Shown: in pieces, positions 51,017 through 58,661 of the stretch
Layout of the letters: each line of letters begins with the position of its first letter
Position numbering within the stretch: the first letter of the stretch is position 1
NCBI GenBank assembly: GCA_963975425.1
Contig: CAXBGS010000009.1
Span: 248,001 to 312,000, forward strand
Direction: 5' to 3'
Source of the DNA: CAXBGS01 sp963975425
Lineage (GTDB): Bacteria > Planctomycetota > Planctomycetia > Pirellulales > Pirellulaceae
Length of the DNA stretch: 64,000 nt
The notes under the pieces: generated by a model
Told to the model about the DNA's origin: nothing
What the model saw: only the letters and a program-made list of their open reading frames with translations
Databases searched by the model: none
Made by a program: the position numbers and the translations under genes

Positions 51017-51335
51017 GAGTTTGATCTCGTAAGAGATTGCCGGGCTGCAAGGTGCCACATCCTTATGGCATTCCAACCCGGTCTTGGTCATCGGCGATCC
51101 GGCAGAGGGGCGTCGATGCAATGTGCCGACGAGGGCCGACGATTTTCGTTCATCGGCTACAAATGCACGACAACCCGACCGATGCGCTCATACCGAACGA
51201 CACCTGTATTGATACCATTCGTTACAAACAGTCGTGTCTAATCAACAGCATCCCTCTAGCCGTCACGACGAGGCGAATGAATGTTAACTTGTGACGGCTG
51301 CGACGAACCTTTGTGGCATTCCTGCCGAAATCGTT
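51017..51335. other. 319-bp gap with an inverted repeat
   Basis: No gene. Contains AGCCGTCAC (51258-51266) and its complement GTGACGGCT (51291-51299), 24 nt apart, with GTTAAC between them. No T-run follows on either strand, so an operator or mRNA stem for the TPR gene, or an imperfect terminator for the ThuA gene, are possible readings. Confidence 0.4.
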
Positions 51336-52268
51336 TCAATTGGTGATGGTAGCGCTGCTTGATGACAGATCGCGAACCGCGGGTTGGTCACTGGTCAGGA
51401 CGCTGCTGTCGACATCGCCAAAGGTGACTTCACCGGTGGCTGCCCATTCGGTGCCACGCTGCAAAGAAATCTGAAACGCGAGTCCCTGCATGGCCGCCGC
51501 GTCGTGGCCGAGTGTGGTGTGGAAGACTCGACCCTTGCCGTAATGAATCGTCATCAACAACGGTTCATGCTCGCCGGTGCCGTTCGTATCGGGATTGCTA
51601 TAACCCGTTGCCAGCACGTGCATGTTTTCCGCAGGCCCTCGCAATTTCCCGTAAAGTTCGTCCGCTGTCTGCATCCATGACCGGGGCAAACCCTTGGTGA
51701 TTGGATGATCGGGGTCGCGCACAATGATCATGAACGGCACACGTTTGCCGTGGGCACCCCCCTTACCGGGCGACGGATCGCGAGTGAATTTCTTGAGGTC
51801 CTCTTTCCATCGGATATACGGACCATCGGTTTCGTTGCGACCGCCCCAGCCACCCAGCCCGATCATGCGATTGTATTGTTCCCAACCAGGGAACGAGTTG
51901 TTAGCCGCGTGAACGCTGACAAAACCACCACCGCCGGCAACATATTGCTGGAATGCTGCCTGCGTCTTTTCGCTCCAAGTATCACCGTTGTAGTTCGAAA
52001 CGACGACGTCGTAACCGTCAAAGGATGGATCGAATTTGGTCATGTCACCGCCTCGGGGCGGTGAGGTGGCCACGTCAACGGTGAAGCGTCCGGTACCCTG
52101 GAGCGTTCGTTGAATCAGCGGTGTTGTTTCTTGCCATTTGTGGTTGTTTTGGCCGTCGATCAACAGCACTCTCAGGACGGTTTTTTCGGTCGGTTCGGCA
52201 GCGGCAAGATCGCACGAACACAGCAACGCAACGATGCAGATCATTAAACCGGTCGAGGAAGTTTTCAT
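51336..52268 (-). CDS. ThuA-like domain secreted protein
   Basis: A 310-residue protein. Signal peptide residues 1 to about 24 (LMICIVALLCSCDLAAA). The rest is one ThuA domain, a class-I glutamine-amidotransferase-like fold used in sugar metabolism: VLLIDGQNNHKWQETTPLI, DVVVSNYNGDTW, YVAGGGGFVSVHAANNSF and RVFHTTLGHD. Planctomycetes encode many exported ThuA proteins; their reaction is not established. ATG at 52268 (MKTSSTGLM) is chosen over one six codons earlier because it opens the signal peptide. The gene is divergent from hemB with about 115 bp between them. Confidence 0.88.
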   Translation of the reverse strand: MKTSSTGLMICIVALLCSCDLAAAEPTEKTVLRVLLIDGQNNHKWQETTPLIQRTLQGTGRFTVDVATSPPRGGDMTKFDPSFDGYDVVVSNYNGDTWSEKTQAAFQQYVAGGGGFVSVHAANNSFPGWEQYNRMIGLGGWGGRNETDGPYIRWKEDLKKFTRDPSPGKGGAHGKRVPFMIIVRDPDHPITKGLPRSWMQTADELYGKLRGPAENMHVLATGYSNPDTNGTGEHEPLLMTIHYGKGRVFHTTLGHDAAAMQGLAFQISLQRGTEWAATGEVTFGDVDSSVLTSDQPAVRDLSSSSATITN

Positions 52269-52384
52269 GGGGGTGGCTTCTCGCAAAATGTCTTGTGGAT
52301 TGGACGTCTGGCGATTGTACCAGCCCGGGGCTACGAAAACTCTGCGGTCAATCTAAGATAGGCTGTTTATCGCAGGAGAAATGA

Positions 52385-53404
52385 ATGACCGAATTTCCAA
52401 ACCGTTCTTACCCCGCGACACGTATGCGGCGCGTGCGCAGGCACGACTGGTCTCGTCGTTTGGTCGCCGAGAGCAGCCTCAGTACCAATGATCTGATTTG
52501 GCCTTGGTTCGTGTTCGATGGCGAGGGAAGACAAAGCATTCCAAGTTTGCCGGGTGTCGATCGCTTGGGCAAAGACCAGTGGGCGGCAGAGGCCGAACGG
52601 GCGTGCAAGCTTGGATTACCTGCGATTGCAATTTTTCCAGCGACCGATGCAGCCTTGAAAACGGATGACGCACGTGAAGCGTTCAATCCGAACAACCTGG
52701 TTTGCCGAACGGTCGCCGCCATCAAGAAAGAAGTCGGCGATGGGTTGGGAATTATCTGTGACGTCGCCTTGGATCCCTACAGCAGTCACGGACAAGACGG
52801 GCTGGTGCGTGACGGTTACGTCGTCAACGACGAAACCATCGACGTTTTGTGTCAACAAGCCGTGGTTCAGGCTCAAGCCGGTTGCGACATTATCGCACCG
52901 AGCGACATGATGGACGGCCGCATCGGCGCGATTCGAAGAGCGCTAGATGAAGCTGGTTTTCAACACGTCCAGATCATGTCGTATGCGGCAAAGTATGCGA
53001 GCGCCTTTTACGGTCCGTTTCGCGACGCCGTCGGATCCAGTTCCAATTTGGCCGGTGGCAGCAAGGCGACGTATCAACAACAACCATCGCAAACCGACGA
53101 GGCGCTGCACGAAGTCTCGCTTGACCTTGCCGAAGGCGCCGACAGCGTCATGGTCAAACCGGGAATGCCATACCTGGACGTGGTTCGCCGAGTGAAAGAT
53201 ACGTTCGCCGTCCCTACTTACGCGTATCAAGTCAGTGGCGAATACGCGATGCTATCCGCCGCGGCCAAGGAAGGCTGGTTGGATCGCCAACAGACCGTGA
53301 TGGAAAGTTTGCTCGCTTTCAAGCGCGCCGGTGCCGATGGTGTGTTGACGTATTTTGCGGCCGATGCAGCACAGTGGATCGCGGAAGAGTTGTCCGGTGG
53401 ATGA
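52385..53404 (+). CDS. hemB: Delta-aminolevulinic acid dehydratase (porphobilinogen synthase)
   Basis: A 339-residue TIM-barrel enzyme that joins two 5-aminolevulinate molecules into porphobilinogen in the cytoplasmic haem/sirohaem pathway. Both Schiff-base lysines are visible: SYAAKYASAFYGPFRDA (Lys203) and VMVKPGMPYLD (Lys258). The metal site reads DVALDPYSSHGQDG (126-139), with Asp instead of the Cys of zinc enzymes, so this is the Mg/allosteric type. Length is normal. AGGAG precedes the ATG (52385). It is followed 10 bp later by a methyltransferase gene, probably co-transcribed. The cobA-hemD gene is 30 kb away. Confidence 0.97.
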   Translation: MTEFPNRSYPATRMRRVRRHDWSRRLVAESSLSTNDLIWPWFVFDGEGRQSIPSLPGVDRLGKDQWAAEAERACKLGLPAIAIFPATDAALKTDDAREAFNPNNLVCRTVAAIKKEVGDGLGIICDVALDPYSSHGQDGLVRDGYVVNDETIDVLCQQAVVQAQAGCDIIAPSDMMDGRIGAIRRALDEAGFQHVQIMSYAAKYASAFYGPFRDAVGSSSNLAGGSKATYQQQPSQTDEALHEVSLDLAEGADSVMVKPGMPYLDVVRRVKDTFAVPTYAYQVSGEYAMLSAAAKEGWLDRQQTVMESLLAFKRAGADGVLTYFAADAAQWIAEELSGG

Positions 53405-53414
53405 AGTTGAAAAA

Positions 53415-54095
53415 ATGAGAACGATCGAACATTACACCGCCCAGGCCGATGAACGTTTTTCGTGGAAATGGGACGACATCAAAATCGCCGATCAACCTTG
53501 GCGACTGGCCGTTGCGGCCGATCCGGACGCAATGTTGATCGAAGCATGCCAGCGGCAAGATGCCGGCGAACAAGGTGTCATCGACCCGTTTTGGGCGACG
53601 ACCTGGCGCGCCGCTGCCGGACTGGACCGTTATCTCGATCGGCTGAACATGGATGGACAGCGTGTTCTAGAACTCGGCTGTGGTACCGGCCATGCCGGCG
53701 TTGCCGCCGCGCTACGTGGTGCGCAGGTGACGTTGACCGACGGAGTCGAGGACCCGTTGTTGTTGGTGCGAATGAGCACCTGGCCGATTCGTGATTCATG
53801 CCATGTCTGTCGCTTGCGGTTCGGAGTCGACCAGATGGACGAGCCGAAGTATCCGTTGATTTTGGGAAGCGACGTGACGTACCTGCGGACGCTGTGGCCC
53901 GAGTTGGAACAGTGTTTTGACGACCATTTGGCCGAAGGCGGACAGGTATTGTTGAGCGACCCCTTTCGAATCATTGCGAACGAATACCGCCAATGGCTGA
54001 AAGATCGTCCTTGGGAATACGAAGAGCACCGCATTACCCTGGACGATGACCCTGAGCATCCGATTCGCGTGATGCGTTTGACGCGAGCGGTCTGA
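53415..54095 (+). CDS. Class I SAM-dependent methyltransferase (Nnt1/METTL-like)
   Basis: A 226-residue protein. Motif I is RVLELGCGTGHAGVAAALRG (84-102), motif II VTLTDGVEDPLLLVR, and PLILGSDVTYLRTLWPEL gives the motif IV-like segment; this resembles protein-lysine/NNMT-like METTL23 family enzymes. An early conserved stretch, VIDPFWATTWRAAAGLDRYL, is also typical. ATG at 53415 is 10 bp after the hemB stop and is used rather than the longer frame overlapping hemB. Target unknown (protein or small molecule). Confidence 0.88.
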   Translation: MRTIEHYTAQADERFSWKWDDIKIADQPWRLAVAADPDAMLIEACQRQDAGEQGVIDPFWATTWRAAAGLDRYLDRLNMDGQRVLELGCGTGHAGVAAALRGAQVTLTDGVEDPLLLVRMSTWPIRDSCHVCRLRFGVDQMDEPKYPLILGSDVTYLRTLWPELEQCFDDHLAEGGQVLLSDPFRIIANEYRQWLKDRPWEYEEHRITLDDDPEHPIRVMRLTRAV

Positions 54096-54145
54096 GTTCC
54101 GCTGTTTGCGTGCGAATCTTGTTCTGTCTTCCGAGCTGTTCTTGC

Positions 54146-54598
54146 TCAGGCGATGTCGGCGGTGGCCGCCGGCATCAGTCCTTGGATCGACGGATCATGT
54201 CGCTTCAGCAGTTTTGTGCCAATCTCGAAACATCGGCTGGTGATGCGTCGCGCCCGGACAACTTCCAGTTGTACCCAGAAGGTGGGAAGCGCCACTCGAA
54301 TCTGTTCCACCGGATACAGTTCGAACGGCACCAACATCCCACATCCGTGACGTGAAAAATCTCGGGTATAGACGCCAAGTGGACCTTCGCTCCGCGGGCG
54401 AAACGGTAATGACTTTTCGAAGTGCATCACGCCGTGCGCGCGGACCTTTAATCGTTGGTTGTTCCGCTCGTCTTCAGAGTAGCAGGGAACTTCACCACGC
54501 TCTTGAAAGAACGTAGCCCATTCGATTGGCAGTTCAATGTCCCACGAAACTGACTGGATCAGTTCGCTAAACTTTGTCGGATAATCGCTTTCCAGCAC
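54146..54598 (-). CDS. PilZ-domain c-di-GMP-binding protein
   Basis: A 150-residue protein with a PilZ domain at about residues 45-125. Both c-di-GMP signatures are intact: R49-L-K-V-R53 (RxxxR) in NNQRLKVR and D80-F-S-R-H-G85 (DxSxxG) in TRDFSRHGCGM. The first 40 residues are an unassigned helical lead. It starts with GTG at 54598 (no ATG exists before residue 58), with AGAGG upstream, inside the end of the HD-GYP gene: the two genes overlap by 40 bp in different frames. The pair likely forms a c-di-GMP hydrolase-receptor module (inference from motifs and overlap). Confidence 0.88.
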   Translation of the reverse strand: MLESDYPTKFSELIQSVSWDIELPIEWATFFQERGEVPCYSEDERNNQRLKVRAHGVMHFEKSLPFRPRSEGPLGVYTRDFSRHGCGMLVPFELYPVEQIRVALPTFWVQLEVVRARRITSRCFEIGTKLLKRHDPSIQGLMPAATADIA

Positions 54599-55518
54599 TG
54601 GAGCACCTCTGGATCGAATGCCGTCCCGCTATCACGATCGAGAACCTCAATCGCCTTGCTACGCGGCATAGGCTTGCGGTAAGGACGCTGACTCGTCAAA
54701 GCTTCAAAAACGTCGACGACAGCACAAAGCTTCGCCCACGGATGTAATTCGTCGCCCACGTTACCGACCGGATAACCTTTACCGTCCAGCCGTTCGTGGT
54801 GTTGATAGACCATCATCAATTGGCCTTCGCACAAGTCATCACGACATGCGAGTTTGCGAAATCCGAGCAACGGATGTTGGCGAATCTTGCGAAACTCATG
54901 TTCGTCCAATTTGCCGGGTTTGCACAGGATCGCTTCGTCGATCTCAAGCTTTCCCAGATCATGTAACAGTCCACCCGTGGTGATTTGTTGGATCTCGTCG
55001 TCGGTGTGCCCAAGGCGAGCGGCCAGCATGCCGGCATAGAACGCGACGTTCGCCGAGTGTGTGAACGTGGCGTAGTCGTGGTGTAATACTCGGAACAAAT
55101 CGCCCGCGGTGAATTCGTCTTGCGTGACCAGTTCGGTCGCCAATTGGCCAAGCTTTTCGGCCGCGGACACCGTTGTGTCCGTTTGGTCTTTCGCGAACGC
55201 GGTTTCTAAGACGTCACGTACAACTTCGTTCAACGCGCCGGCACGCGCCGACAGAGGAATGGTCTTGTCGCTGGAACTATGGATAGCGACCTTACGCAGG
55301 TATTCCTGGTAGTCTCGCCGCGATTCTTTGGGAATAAACAGTCGGTGGATTCCGCGTGCTCGCAACCGCTGCAGATCTTCCATCAGCAGCGGGTATTCCG
55401 CGGCGCGGTACAGTTTCAAACGTTCCGAGTTCGCTTCTTCCTGATACAGGTTCAGCCCGACAGCCTCAGTGGGCATCAGAGTTGCGACGCTAATCTGTAG
55501 AAAGTCGTTGGATGACAT
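54559..55518 (-). CDS. HD-GYP phosphodiesterase (putative c-di-GMP hydrolase)
   Basis: A 319-residue protein. Residues 1-130 have no known domain (a response-regulator-type receiver is absent). The HD-GYP core is complete: the first His region (FTHSANVAFYAGMLAARLG), LLHDLGKLEI with H186-D187, HHERLDGKGYP (240-250) and DVFEALTSQRPYRKP. These are the catalytic metal and substrate residues, so c-di-GMP hydrolysis is expected. Its 3' end overlaps the PilZ gene by 40 bp. Cell location is presumably cytoplasmic as no signal or TM segment is visible. Confidence 0.93.
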   Translation of the reverse strand: MSSNDFLQISVATLMPTEAVGLNLYQEEANSERLKLYRAAEYPLLMEDLQRLRARGIHRLFIPKESRRDYQEYLRKVAIHSSSDKTIPLSARAGALNEVVRDVLETAFAKDQTDTTVSAAEKLGQLATELVTQDEFTAGDLFRVLHHDYATFTHSANVAFYAGMLAARLGHTDDEIQQITTGGLLHDLGKLEIDEAILCKPGKLDEHEFRKIRQHPLLGFRKLACRDDLCEGQLMMVYQHHERLDGKGYPVGNVGDELHPWAKLCAVVDVFEALTSQRPYRKPMPRSKAIEVLDRDSGTAFDPEVLQCWKAIIRQSLAN

Positions 55519-55824
55519 GGGCTCGGCAATTCCGTCCGAATTGCAATGGGTTTAGTTCGGTTGCTGCAAACTAAAGTAGGTCGTCTTTTCGGACCGACCC
55601 CCCCGAACAAGGCGCATTTTGGTGCGCAGAAGTGTGCTCGTTCAAATTGACACTGCTGTGGCCCGTTCAATCGCTACATTCCCACCAACCGATTGTCGCT
55701 GTCGCCAATGCGGACGCAGAGAAACAAGTGCGGATGCAGAGAAGCAAGTGCGGATGCAGAGGGCCGTCACTAGAATGCTCGCGGCTGCCGCGGGACCCAA
55801 CCCAACCCCATGCCGCTGCGGACG
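55519..55824. other. 306-bp gap with a 20-bp repeat
   Basis: No gene. Contains a 20-bp tandem repeat at 55710-55763 and a small hairpin-like GCGCA...TGCGC (about 55611-55626). The minus-strand zinc-finger protein gene ends at 55825, and the HD-GYP promoter should lie here. Confidence 0.45.
55710..55763. repeat. 20-bp tandem repeat (2.7 units)
   Basis: Units 55710-55729 and 55730-55749 and a partial 55750-55763, consensus GCGGATGCAGAGAAGCAAGT, with two changes in unit 1. Confidence 0.9.
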
Positions 55825-56229
55825 CTATTGGCTCTTCTTCAGATAGCCCGCGCTGGTTTGAAAGTACTTTTGGCGGCGCTGCTTGGGTTGGTCGTCGATC
55901 TTGGATGCGGATTCCAGGTCGGCCAAGTTGGCTTGGCAGTAACGGCAACCGATGGTCGTCAGGTGAAAACGAACGTAGTCCGACGCTTCCGGCGCCAGCG
56001 TGCCCAGGATGTGTTGGCCGAGCTCATTGCGGGTCGGGCAGGAAAGCCGATTTCGACGCCAGATGGCACCCAGTGTGTGCAGCCCTGCGGTTTCTCGGCC
56101 ACGGACTTCGATCAGCCGCTGTCGCAGCTGGGTATCACTGCGAAGTTCGTGTTCCAGCTCGCTGCATCGTGCCGCCGGCAAAGCTTCGTCCAGAAAAGCG
56201 GCAAGTTCGGCATCGGTGAACGTGTTCAT
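55825..56229 (-). CDS. Zinc-finger anti-sigma-like protein (ZAS-type)
   Basis: A 134-residue soluble protein: helix-rich N-terminus (TDAELAAFLDEALPAARCSELEHEL), CPTRNELGQHILGTLAPEA, then H89-x5-C95-x2-C98 in HLTTIGCRYCQANL, resembling the zinc-binding core of anti-sigma factors. The C-terminus is basic and polar. No TM segment is present, unlike many anti-sigma proteins. ATG at 56229 is chosen because the longer frame adds 13 residues with no homology. It lies 79 bp downstream of fabF on the same strand and may belong to that unit. No sigma factor is adjacent, so its target is unknown. Confidence 0.72.
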   Translation of the reverse strand: MNTFTDAELAAFLDEALPAARCSELEHELRSDTQLRQRLIEVRGRETAGLHTLGAIWRRNRLSCPTRNELGQHILGTLAPEASDYVRFHLTTIGCRYCQANLADLESASKIDDQPKQRRQKYFQTSAGYLKKSQ

Positions 56230-56308
56230 GGACAAGACTCTTTCGCACACGCTACTTTCGTCACGCACATTACTTTCACAAAACGCAGCGACACGATGGC
56301 CTGCTGCA

Positions 56309-57592
56309 TCACGATGAAAAACGTGACAGGCACAGCGTGACGTTTTGGCCGCCGAATCCGAAACTGTTGTTCAGGGCGTATTGTACCGGTTGCTCGCGGG
56401 CGACGTTCGGAACGTAATCCAGATCGCATAGCGGATCGGGATTTTCGTAGTTGATGGTCGGTGGCAAGATGCCGTCACGGATCGTCAACAAGCAGACAAT
56501 CATTTCCGTGACGCCGGCCGCCGCGATCAGGTGTCCCATCATGCTCTTCGTACTACTGACGGGAACCTTGGCCGCAAAGTCACCAAAAACTTCCTTGCAG
56601 ACTTTGGTTTCGACTTTGTCATTGACGGTGGTGCTGGTGCCGTGTGCATTGACATAGCCGATGTCGGTCGGATTTAACTTCGCATCCGCGATTGCCATCC
56701 GCATGGCTGCGATACCGCCGTGTCCGTCCGGCGGAATGTCCGTGATGCGATAGGCGTCGGCGGTCGTTCCGTAGCCGGCGATTTCACCATAGATGGTGGC
56801 ACCGCGGGCCTTGGCGGATTCCATTTCTTCTAGAATCACCATGGCCGATCCTTCGCCCAGGACGAATCCATCGCGCAGTCGATCGAATGGTCGGCTTGCC
56901 TTGGTCGGTTCGTCGTTACTTTCACTCAGCGCCGTCAGCAAATTGAACCCGGTCACGCCAAAGGGGTGAATCATGCTGTGCGTTCCGCCGGCCAGCATGA
57001 CGTCGGCGTCGCCCCGTTTGATGATCTCGGACGCTTCGCCGACGGCTTGACTGCTAGCGGCGCACGCGGTCAGGCAATTGAAGTTCGGTCCCTGGGCGTT
57101 GAACATGGTTGCCAGATGAGCGGCCGGCATGTTCGGTTCTTGTTCGAGTTCTTTGGATGGATCGAGCAAGTCCAGTCCGGCGCTGATGAACTTGGCTTCG
57201 TCGTACTCGCCGTCTTCCAGCGCCGCCGCCATCATTTTGCTGAACGTCAGAAAATCTTGGTTGCCCTCACCGCTGCCCAGATAGACGCCGAACCGCACGG
57301 GGTCTTTGATGATGTCCAGCACACCGCTGTCGGCCACCGCTTGTTTGGCGGCACCGACGGCAAATTTGGTGTGACGTCCACGGTCCTGCCACTTTTCGAC
57401 CGGTTCACCCGAGTCGGCGATATCCCAGTTCTTGACTTCGGCGCTGATGCGCGTGGGGAATCCGCTGGCATCGAACAACGTCGTGTACGCCACGCCGCTG
57501 CGACCTTCTTTTAGTCCATCCCAGACCGTATCGGGATCATGACCCATTGGGTTAATCATGCCGATTCCGGTTACCACAACACGACGACGCAT
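56309..57592 (-). CDS. fabF: 3-oxoacyl-ACP synthase II type
   Basis: A 427-residue thiolase-fold condensing enzyme. The catalytic triad is complete: Cys177 in LTACAASSQAVGEA, His317 in VNAHGTSTTVND, His354 in STKSMMGHLIAAAG (Lys349 before it), plus FGFGGQN at the C-terminus and TGIGMINPMG at the start. It condenses malonyl-ACP with acyl-ACP. ATG at 57592 is used; a TTG at 57607 would add five residues. It follows the FabZ-like gene with a 15-bp gap and a GAAAG ribosome site. It is the last condensing gene in a FabZ-ACP-FabZ-like-FabF cassette, so a specialised rather than housekeeping fatty-acid or polyketide product is likely. Confidence 0.94.
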   Translation of the reverse strand: MRRRVVVTGIGMINPMGHDPDTVWDGLKEGRSGVAYTTLFDASGFPTRISAEVKNWDIADSGEPVEKWQDRGRHTKFAVGAAKQAVADSGVLDIIKDPVRFGVYLGSGEGNQDFLTFSKMMAAALEDGEYDEAKFISAGLDLLDPSKELEQEPNMPAAHLATMFNAQGPNFNCLTACAASSQAVGEASEIIKRGDADVMLAGGTHSMIHPFGVTGFNLLTALSESNDEPTKASRPFDRLRDGFVLGEGSAMVILEEMESAKARGATIYGEIAGYGTTADAYRITDIPPDGHGGIAAMRMAIADAKLNPTDIGYVNAHGTSTTVNDKVETKVCKEVFGDFAAKVPVSSTKSMMGHLIAAAGVTEMIVCLLTIRDGILPPTINYENPDPLCDLDYVPNVAREQPVQYALNNSFGFGGQNVTLCLSRFSS

Positions 57593-57607
57593 TGAGTCAG
57601 CTTTCAA

Positions 57608-58114
57608 TTACAAGTTTTTGTAGTGAGGAAGCGGATTTCCGTCCGCATCGACAGCGACGTGAAAAAAGTTCATCAACCGCAGCATCGCGTTCAAGTCGCC
57701 CGGTTTGTACAGCGGCCCGTCTACGATTTGTCCTTCTTCCAAGAAAGCAAACATCAAATCAACGTTCGCCTGCAGCTTGCCGTCACAGTGACAAGTACCG
57801 ATCAGTGTTGCCCCGTCGTCTTGAACCGCGTCAAGCTGAACGTGGTAATCCAACCGGTCGCCGGTACGAGCGGGGAAGTGGTATGTCGCCTTGCCGACCT
57901 TCGCCAGCACGGCACGCTTTTCAAAATTAAAATGCTCGAGAATCAACACGCCGCCCAGTTGGGCCAAGCTTTCGATGATCAATGTTGGCGGCAACATCGG
58001 AAAGCTGGGCGAGTAATCATCGATCGCTTCTTCGGCAAGCGTGACATTCTTGAATCCGCGCGCATGGCTGCCACTGACGAATTCGGTGAACCGATCGATC
58101 CAGAGCCAGCGCAT
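57608..58114 (-). CDS. FabZ/FabA-like hotdog protein with catalytic His replaced by Tyr
   Basis: A 168-residue hotdog-fold protein. The family motif is seen as DDYSPSFPMLPPTLIIESLAQ (residues 32-52). Catalytic Glu48 is kept, but the His position is Tyr34; the neighbouring FabZ (58662-59147) has His34 and Glu48 at the same numbering. Gly after the Pro is also changed (PSFP). The protein also carries the hotdog helix and strands (FPARTGDRLDYHVQLDA, FAFLEE). This suggests altered or lost dehydratase activity, or a dimer partner role with the canonical enzyme (inference). It sits between the ACP gene and fabF. Confidence 0.88.
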   Translation of the reverse strand: MRWLWIDRFTEFVSGSHARGFKNVTLAEEAIDDYSPSFPMLPPTLIIESLAQLGGVLILEHFNFEKRAVLAKVGKATYHFPARTGDRLDYHVQLDAVQDDGATLIGTCHCDGKLQANVDLMFAFLEEGQIVDGPLYKPGDLNAMLRLMNFFHVAVDADGNPLPHYKNL

Positions 58115-58214
58115 GTTGATTTCAAGTTGTCAGGTGATTGGAAACACGTTGGGTTTTCCAGCCGACGGAATTCCGGTCGGCGGGCGTCACGGATACCCAG
58201 TGTGTATCTGCTGT

Positions 58215-58604
58215 TTATTCGCCGATTTTGCTGCCGACATAGCGGCACAAGTCGCCGACGGTAAGCAGGTTGCCAAAGTCTTGGACGCGTGGGTTCTGTT
58301 CAAACTTGGACAGATCGGCCCAAGGCATGCGGCGTTTCAGTTCCGCCATCCCGTCGGCCGTTACGGCGCCGTCGCTGACATATTGATTGTTGGTCAAGAT
58401 ATCTTCGGGTGACAATTCTTCACGAGGGATCGTGATGCCGAACGCTTTTTCCAGCTTGAATACGATATCAAGGAAGTCAATCGACTCGGCACCCAGGTCG
58501 CCGACCAAGGTTGCATCGTTGGTGACTTCGTCGTCATCGACACCCAGTGCATCGACGAGTGATTCTTGAACCTTGCTGAAAATTTCTTCTTCGGAAAGTG
58601 CCAT
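58215..58604 (-). CDS. Acyl carrier protein with internal insertion
   Basis: A 129-residue ACP. The phosphopantetheine site is LGAESIDFLDIVFKLE with Ser41, in the usual DSL-like context (ESI here). Normal ACPs are about 78 residues; this one has an extra segment of about 45 residues (NNQYVSDGAVTADGMAELKR ... LSKFEQNPRVQDFGN, about 70-115) before the last helix (TVGDLCRYVGSKIG). The extended type suggests a dedicated carrier for a specialised pathway. Gap of 100 bp to the FabZ-like gene and 57 bp to fabZ, same strand. Confidence 0.92.
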   Translation of the reverse strand: MALSEEEIFSKVQESLVDALGVDDDEVTNDATLVGDLGAESIDFLDIVFKLEKAFGITIPREELSPEDILTNNQYVSDGAVTADGMAELKRRMPWADLSKFEQNPRVQDFGNLLTVGDLCRYVGSKIGE

Positions 58605-58661
58605 GGAGTCTGATCCTTGGTTGGCGTTAGGTGGATGATTAATCGAGTCAGTGTGAAATGG

